Below are positions 58,101-64,000 of a DNA stretch of 64,000 bases, piece after piece. This stretch comes from Galaxea fascicularis (lineage: Eukaryota; Cnidaria; Anthozoa; Scleractinia; Euphylliidae). A program made the translations under genes and the position numbers. The stretch covers positions 25,809,278 to 25,873,277 of the forward strand of contig OX419341.1 in assembly GCA_948470475.1 (NCBI GenBank), given 5' to 3'. Within the stretch, counting starts at the first letter, position 1. Each line of letters opens with the position of its first letter. Under the pieces are notes generated by a model. It did not search any database and had not been told where the DNA came from. It was given only the letters and a program-made list of their open reading frames with translations.

Positions 58101-58938
58101 AAATGACTTATTAATTCTAAAAATTAAATAAATCAATTTAGGTAATAGTGAGTTGTAAGTTAGGCCCAGGTCAGCTGGCCCTGGTTTAAGTCGTTGCACT
58201 GTAATTCTATGAATTAGGTTTAGGTAGCTCATAAAAAGTATGGCGTCTGAATCGCGCCTTAGAGTAAATTGATCTGATTTTTTGTTTTACTTAGGGTAGG
58301 CTACGTGTGGTGTACCTCTGCTTTAACAAGCATCTCTTCCCTCTTTCCCTTTATTTCCACAGCCAAAGTTTAATACATTTATGCATTTGAAGTTTAATAT
58401 GCTTTGACAAAGGGCTAACACTAAAAATGTCAGCAATCAAATCTCTCTACAATAGCCAGTTTAACTGATCAGCTCTTCAAAGTGATAAATCAAGATTGTT
58501 AAAATGTTCACACCCCCTATCAGTGCAGCACTACAGTTTATTTACAAATGAACCCCAAAGTTTAATTTATACAGTTGTTTATATTGATTTCTGTTTCCAC
58601 TTTTCTCTACAGAATTCAAATCCATCATCATGTTTAGACAACAGCACCAAATGAGAAATACATTTGACAAGTCTGACATTTACATCATATGTAGAATGAC
58701 TCCTTTGAGTTATGGTATAAGTCACTGTGAAGATGAGATTGCAAAGTGTGAGTGGATGAAATTATCAACTCTCCTAACCCATGCAGATACTGGACCAATG
58801 ACAAGGTTAGCAGCGAGACTAGCTGCCCATGGACTGAAAAAAGGATTTGAAAGTGTTGATATAACAGCAAACAGAGTGAAGTCTTGGGTTGATCCCAATA
58901 AGACAGTTTGTCTTTTCTACAGATATTTGCCTAGCTGA
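55145..58938 (+). CDS. NUDT6: NUDT6-like Nudix hydrolase, complete, six exons
   Basis: Exons 55145-55331, 56363-56569, 56891-56946, 57474-57546, 57721-57768 and 58613-58938 join in phase to 298 residues (human NUDT6 about 316). Residues 1-27 are basic and lack acids, which suggests a mitochondrial presequence. An N-terminal domain contains VWMKVPIAQS, YHHGFNYHHA and ATHQIGVAG. The Nudix domain follows, with the box G-LSDEG-E-SIEDTAI-REVYEETGV matching Gx5Ex7REUxEExGU exactly, so the metal-binding glutamates are intact. It then continues FRQQHQMRNTFDKSDIYIIC. Nudix enzymes hydrolyse nucleoside diphosphates linked to another group; the true substrate of NUDT6 is not evident from sequence. In vertebrates NUDT6 overlaps FGF2 antisense; no FGF gene is present here. 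The exon 2 acceptor is an unusual TTTTTAAG|AG. Confidence 0.94.
55595..55866 (-). mobile_element. tRNA-derived SINE, minus strand (family C), in NUDT6 intron 1
   Basis: On the minus strand it starts with a tRNA-like head (GGTTGGCTCAGTGGTAGAGC, B box GGTTCAAGCC) and continues into TTAAATAACTGAGGAG and a conserved tail (AGTCTTCTCGGATAAGGA). Confidence 0.75.
56048..56250. repeat. Diverged TIR element, AGGGGTGGCGAATGGTA family, copy 3
   Basis: Starts GAGTGGCAAATGAC, has repeated GTCTC/TCTCG inner motifs, and ends TACCATTCACCATCCTTA. Confidence 0.5.
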
Positions 58939-60057
58939 CAGCAATTTTCCATCTTTTTTCTTTAATGAACAAAGTAATGGTGAAATTATGCCCTTTAATT
59001 TTTAGACAAAGAACAGAAAAAAATAATAAGTAAACAGGACCCAAAACTTTAATTTCAATACAAAACATTGCATTCATTGTAAGGTGAACAATATTACATG
59101 TATCTTTATTTAGTACACATCAAAACAAAATCTCAGTCATACAGTGTACATCTCCATCACAGGAATGAATTAACCATGAACATTCTCTGTAGGATTCCAT
59201 ATGGTGTTTACATAGTGCAGTCACTTACCCCTGTAGGACATTGTGCAATCTTGTGGCACTATGTGTGATTATTACCTACTGAGGCATCCAATTTTAGGCA
59301 AAAGGTGATGATAGCAACAGTTATGGCAATGATTTAATTTTAACACATTGACATGTAAAACTTCCAGGAAATTCCCCCAAACGAAAATGAAAAATAACAA
59401 TTATTGTGAAATAGTATTTATTTCTGCTTTTGCACGTGTTACTACCCAAGTTTTTATAGCAGTGCCAGTACATATAATTTGTCTGGCTAGTGAATATTCA
59501 AAAATTAAAACACATTTAATTTCTTAATGACAAATAAATAATTAATAATAAATTAAATGTAACAGAAATAACATCCTCAATTTTGAAGGCTGATTTGTGT
59601 TGAGACAGGGTGTTGTAAATATGTTGAAATTGCAATGATCGCAGCAAAGACAAAATGCTGAAACTATAATCCATTTAATAAAAACAATGCTCATACCTGT
59701 TAAACTATGAATAACTTTCTAACAAAGAAGCTTAACCCTTTCACTCCCATGGTCTTGACAAGCAGAAAACACAATCTTATGTGAAACATACCTGTAAGAG
59801 ACATTTCAGGCCCGGTTCAGATGCCGCTCTTCTCGTGTACCGAACCAAATGTATAAATGCATAATGCCTTCTCCGTATATAAAACACAAATTAGGTTCAA
59901 CACATGGTATTCCGTCTGAATCAGATGTTGCGACAATGTCACTCCAAAGTCGAACCTAATTCAATTGGGAGCGGCATCTGAACCAGGCCTCTGAGAGTTT
60001 TGCTTAAATATTCATCCCAATTGTCATGGAGCAGAAAACTAAAATAAATGCCAGGCA
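58939..60057. other. Convergent 3' region between NUDT6 and the next gene
   Basis: AT-rich. A minus-strand AATAAA (TTTATT at 59105-59110) would give the right-hand gene a 3' UTR of about 950 bases. It contains the repeat at 59808-59990. Confidence 0.4.
59808..59990. repeat. TIR element, GGCCCGGTTCAGA family, copy 2
   Basis: Ends AGGCCCGGTTCAGATGCCGCTC and GAGCGGCATCTGAACCAGGCCT pair along more than 20 bp. The interior keeps CCGTCTGAATCAGATG, as in 31572-31935. Confidence 0.85.
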
Positions 60058-63000
60058 TCATCTTGTCTGAAGCCAAGCAGGATGTGCCTTGAAATGGGAT
60101 TTCTTGGGGAAGCGATTCTGCACATGGATATGAGTGTCCTTTGTGGCTGGTTCACGTAGAGTGTATTTCCCTAAAATGTAACGGTCTGGATGTTGTTGTC
60201 CTGTGTACTTTGGATCAACTGTTCCTTCGTGTATTGGATCTGAAGCCAAGGTTCTGATTAATCTCATCACTGCTTGTTGTTCTTAAAACACAGAGGGAAT
60301 AGAAAAATACTATTCAATTTCCAGCTTTTAAGGTGCTACTTTAGCTCTTTGCAAAATTTCACTTCCTTAAGGGTGGTAAGGTATTTCAAATTTTCTTATT
60401 GCAAAGTGTGCACGTTTCTCGCACCTTACAGTTGTATATTGTTAACTGTAAGGCCTACGAAGTGTGCTACATCAACCCATGATCTATTTGAACTTCTTTT
60501 CACCGTAACGGTTGTATAACAGGAGTTTCATTTAGGAAATGGAACAACTAATATTTTAGATAAAACTATTTTGCTTCTCCATAATAAATAACCTTTTTCC
60601 TTAGGACTTTATGTTCATCAGGCATAAGTATTAGGATGACAGAAAATTCTTCATATTACCCTGCTTACTTAGAGGCCTTGCATGACTGTGGTTTGGGAGA
60701 AGAACATCAGCTAATTAAATGTGAACAACCTGTGTGCTTAAAATACTTGACCAGAAAAAACTTGAGGAGAGTGGTGGCATATGTACTAGGAAGCCCTTTA
60801 CCCCACACCAAAAGAGACAAAAGACTGTGTTCTAAAAAACGCCTGTACCCCTTCTGAGAAACTTGGGGTTATTTGGATTTGACCCTCAATCCCTCTGGAA
60901 ATCCTTAGGATGTTGAGACCCCTTCCCTACTACCTTGAATTCCACATGCAATTTCTGATGACCTTCCTTTGGTGAGGCTTAGAAATTAAACACTGCTTTT
61001 GCTGTCAGTGTACATTCCAACTGGTTATAATTCACCTATCAGTGTTAAGCCCCAGGGGGGGGGGGGGGATTTTGACATCTATGTGTTGCCCTAGGGTCAG
61101 AATTCAATTATTAAGTCCTGATGACCCTGAACAAGTATTGTCATGGGTCTTACCTTCATTTCCAGCTTTCTTTAGCCAACGATTAACAGCTGGCACAACA
61201 TCAGGCTTGAAAGTAGTGCTAACAGTCTGTTCATAAAGAGAACAAGTCAATAAACTTCCTAAGAAACTACATTTTCTCAGAAAGGGACTTGTCATCCGCT
61301 TTGGAAAAAAAGAGATTGCTAGTGTTATTACCTTCTCCATGTCTACCGAGTTGCATGTTGTGTCCAACATATTGGTCACTATCTTCTTGTCTGTTCAAAT
61401 TAAAAGACCACGGAAAAGTGTTTAACTTAATATCTTGATTTTTAAGTGTGCTAAAACAATAAATACCTAGTGCATACATGGGCCTTATGACAAATCAACG
61501 CCATCATGTTTACACTACGTAAATTACAGACAAATGTATGGGAAATTTAAAATTCCACCATGCAAATTCTACTGCAGGTAGGACCCTCAAATTGTGCTAA
61601 TGCTCCAGAGTGTGGACACCTGATTCTGTCATCCAACAAGAGTTCGAAGTCTAAAGCCAAACACATTTGTCTGTTAAACTATGATATAACTTAAAATGGA
61701 ACGTTTTACTATGGTCTTCAATTAAAATGTCTTGAACAAATTATCAACGAAGTACTGGCATTGCTAACAACTGTCTATTATCTTGAGGTGTGGTTTTGGT
61801 ATCATTGTTACCCTTAACCAAACAATGAAAATTGAAATGAGCCAATCACAGTCAATCACCATGATACAAATGCTAGCTTACATGTAACCAATAATTTTAT
61901 TAACCTAATCACCTGGCGATGACTAGCAGTGAGAGGTTGAAACATTGCCATCTTGTATGTATGTCAAGTGACTTACAGGTACTTGTGAGACAGACAATAT
62001 GCTTTACAAGGAGTAATTGGAAATTAGAGGAGTGTGTTTGACATGTAGCAGTTGAAAGGGGATATTTTGTTTTTTGGTGATTGGGATAAATAAATGTGAC
62101 TATGGCATATTGTCAACTTAGTGTTATTGGGTACAGTGAATTTGCGAGGCAAATGTGAAACAGCAAGGCACAACACAAATTAGCGTACCAAAGTGAGGCA
62201 AATCAGAGCTCCACGTTGCGACCCCTGGGGTCACCAATGTGACTAGATTTTTTTTGCTGGCGACTAAATTTTCACGCTTAGTCGACTAAAATACTTGTGC
62301 TGGCGACCTTATCTGAAAACTTAGGGGCCAGCTGGCCCCAAGGTTTTTTCCTAAAAGTTGAGCCCTGCAAATGTGTGTCAACACAAATGCAGTCTCAAAG
62401 AATCTCGCCTTTACTTGCACAGAAAACCCAAAAAAACACAGTTCACACATGACAAGTTAGGGTTGTGTTCTCCTCTGTTACATGCATCACTCAGATCACC
62501 TTTTAGAGAGGCATTTTTTACCCAAGCTTGTGCTGCAGGTATGGCCCTGGGATTCATGACAGCTTTCAAAGCCTGAAAATTGAAAAAAAAATGTCAACTT
62601 TGAAGTGCAGCTATAGTCCCCACTTAACTGCACTTGAATAGTTATAAACTTAAAAAAAAACTGCAGTGAAAAATGAGAATTACAAGTCAAACTGTCTCAC
62701 CTCATCTGCTCCTCTTTTCTCCATATCTTTCATTTCCCATAATGTGTAATACATTGTCTCTTGGGCTTCATTTGGTTCATCTGGTTTATAACCAACTATA
62801 ACAGTTAAGAAAGTACCCCATTTGATGTGCACAGTATTGTAGTCCTGATAGCCCATAAACTATCGCTCTTGTTAACTAGCAAGATGGTTGAAATTATATA
62901 ATTTATTGATAGCTTTTCAGGAGCAGGGCAAGTAATTTAGCATAATTATTCTCTAAGATTTTTGCAATCTCTGCTAAATCATGGTGAACATTGAAGAAGT

Positions 63001-63503
63001 TATTGACAGTAGATACCATTACCTTTGCCACACCTGTCATGGCACATCCAGTTGCACTGATCAGTCGTAGTTGGAGAATGAATGCAATGGATCATTCTAC
63101 ATCGCATTGCAAATATTGCCAATCACACCCCTAATTATTAAACTATCTCCACATTAAAAGACAACTTTGTGGGAGCTTTGGAATCCACAACTTTTAGCTC
63201 TTAATTTCAGGGGTTCTCAATAGAAGGGGGCACCCAGCGATTGATCGCCACTTAGCGTACTTTGAGATTTTTAGCCGCTCACTTTGTGTTCAAGTTGCTT
63301 TTCTTTTCATTGTTTTGTTTCTTCTGGCTTTGCTGAAGTGCCTCCTATTTTATCAGTGATCTGACCTCCTACTTAAAAATCTATTGAGAACCCTGAATTT
63401 TCAAATCCATAACATAACAGTACCATCATACGGATCCTGTCCTGGCTTTTCTTTAGCTTTAGGAAATCCTGTAGCTTGCCTCAGTTGAAGTCGCAAAAAT
63501 GAT
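60058..63503 (-). CDS. Unrecognised conserved-looking gene, 3' part (five exons)
   Basis: Exons in transcript order: 63424-63503, 62701-62795, 62500-62572, 61154-61258, 60058-60269. Phases agree, giving about 188 residues to the stop; the start lies upstream, probably beyond the right edge. The product is soluble and basic, without signal or membrane segments. Two stretches look alike: NPRAIPAAQAWVKNAS and KPDVVPAVNRWLKKAGNE, suggesting a short helical repeat. The C terminus (DRYILGKYTLREPATKDT, then FKAHPAWLQTR) has the Pro/His/Trp-rich look of some small ciliary or mitochondrial proteins, but I cannot place it in a family. The last exon has tandem acceptors AAG/CAG that would add or drop one residue. 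Confidence 0.6.
61055..61067. repeat. Poly-G tract
   Basis: A run of at least ten G in the last intron of the right-hand gene. Confidence 0.6.
63208..63395. repeat. MITE with CAGGGGTTCTCAATAGA ends
   Basis: CAGGGGTTCTCAATAGA and TCTATTGAGAACCCTG are inverted repeats. The interior GATCGCCACTTAG and CACCCAGCG are non-coding. It ends 29 bases from the exon at 63424-63503. Confidence 0.8.
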
Positions 63504-63541
63504 CTGAAAGAAAATTAGCAAGGACATTATGTCTGTGATGG

Positions 63542-63718
63542 CAGGGGTTTCATTAGAAGCCGGCAACCGGCGAAAATCGCCGCCTAGTTTGTCAGAATTT
63601 ACCTCTCACCACCACCTACTCCGTCTAGATTTCACTAAAATGATTGGAAAAAATGAATCAGGTTGCCGCTTACTATAGCAAGCTCAGACAGCTATTTCAA
63701 AACTTATTGAAACCCCTG
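63542..63718. repeat. MITE, CAGGGGTTTCA family, copy 4
   Basis: Ends CAGGGGTTTCATTAGAAGCC and ATTGAAACCCCTG. The interior GGCAACCGGCGAAAATCGCC matches 50385-50561 on the opposite strand. Confidence 0.85.
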
Positions 63719-64000
63719 TGATGGTGTACTAACATAATTTTTATGATAGAGCTTCCTTTAACTCATAACAAAATGAGCTGCCTTTTGAACACCAAGTAGT
63801 TCATCACAATCCAGTACTCAACATTTTCAAAATTGCCTTCTTATCTTGTTTATGGAAATTTTATCATTGGTGGGATTGTGTAAATTCAGAAAATATTCAT
63901 ACCTCCCTCATGGCAGGTCAGTGGAAATTCCAAGGGGAAAGGGAGTGGCAAAGCAAAAAAATGGAGGAGGTATCAACATTTTCTAAAATCACGCATTCTG

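Noticed and set aside
63900..63990. Further upstream exon of the right-hand gene ending at a GTATGA donor
   Set aside because: The phase needed to join the 63503 acceptor puts a stop codon just before the donor.

Overview
The window reads as genomic DNA of an animal, most likely an anthozoan cnidarian such as a reef coral. It is AT-rich, and its genes are split into many short exons with GT-AG introns. The exon translations match conserved metazoan families. The introns and spacers are full of short terminal-inverted-repeat elements (MITEs) and tRNA-derived SINEs of types I associate with coral genomes. No prokaryotic operon, CRISPR array or virus was seen. The species call is inference.

Layout. 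1-7.3 kb is repeat-rich spacer; it holds two candidate minus-strand exons of a Ser/Thr-rich protein and several foldback elements. 7.5-8.3 kb is a folate-receptor-family gene on the plus strand with an uninterrupted coding sequence. 8.3-12.4 kb is spacer and probable 3' UTR. 12.4-27.9 kb is a complete grainyhead-like (GRHL/CP2) transcription factor gene on the minus strand; I can join 20 coding exons in phase, for about 628 residues. 27.9-30.66 kb is the divergent spacer between grainyhead and the next gene. 30.66-50.8 kb is a complete exocyst subunit 1 gene (EXOC1/Sec3) on the plus strand, 25 coding exons and 919 residues, every junction phase-consistent. 50.8-55.1 kb is almost all mobile elements. 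55.1-58.9 kb is a complete six-exon NUDT6-like Nudix hydrolase gene on the plus strand, with a perfect Nudix box. 60.0-63.5 kb is the 3' part of a minus-strand gene I do not recognise; it converges on NUDT6 and runs off the right edge.

The genes do unrelated jobs: ligand binding at the surface, epithelial transcription, vesicle tethering, and nucleotide or redox housekeeping. Nothing suggests they are co-regulated beyond ordinary head-to-head and tail-to-tail placement. The main interest lies in repeat biology and splicing. These include a triple tRNA-Thr-like SINE array with a target duplication, and a clean 5'-truncated LINE insertion with a 14-bp target duplication. There is also an exact 257-bp tandem duplication, a nested inverted duplication beside EXOC1 exon 1, and a TIR element carrying what looks like a captured peptidase exon. 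In grainyhead, the choice between tandem donors appears to be coupled to two exons. I found no convincing new multi-gene system.
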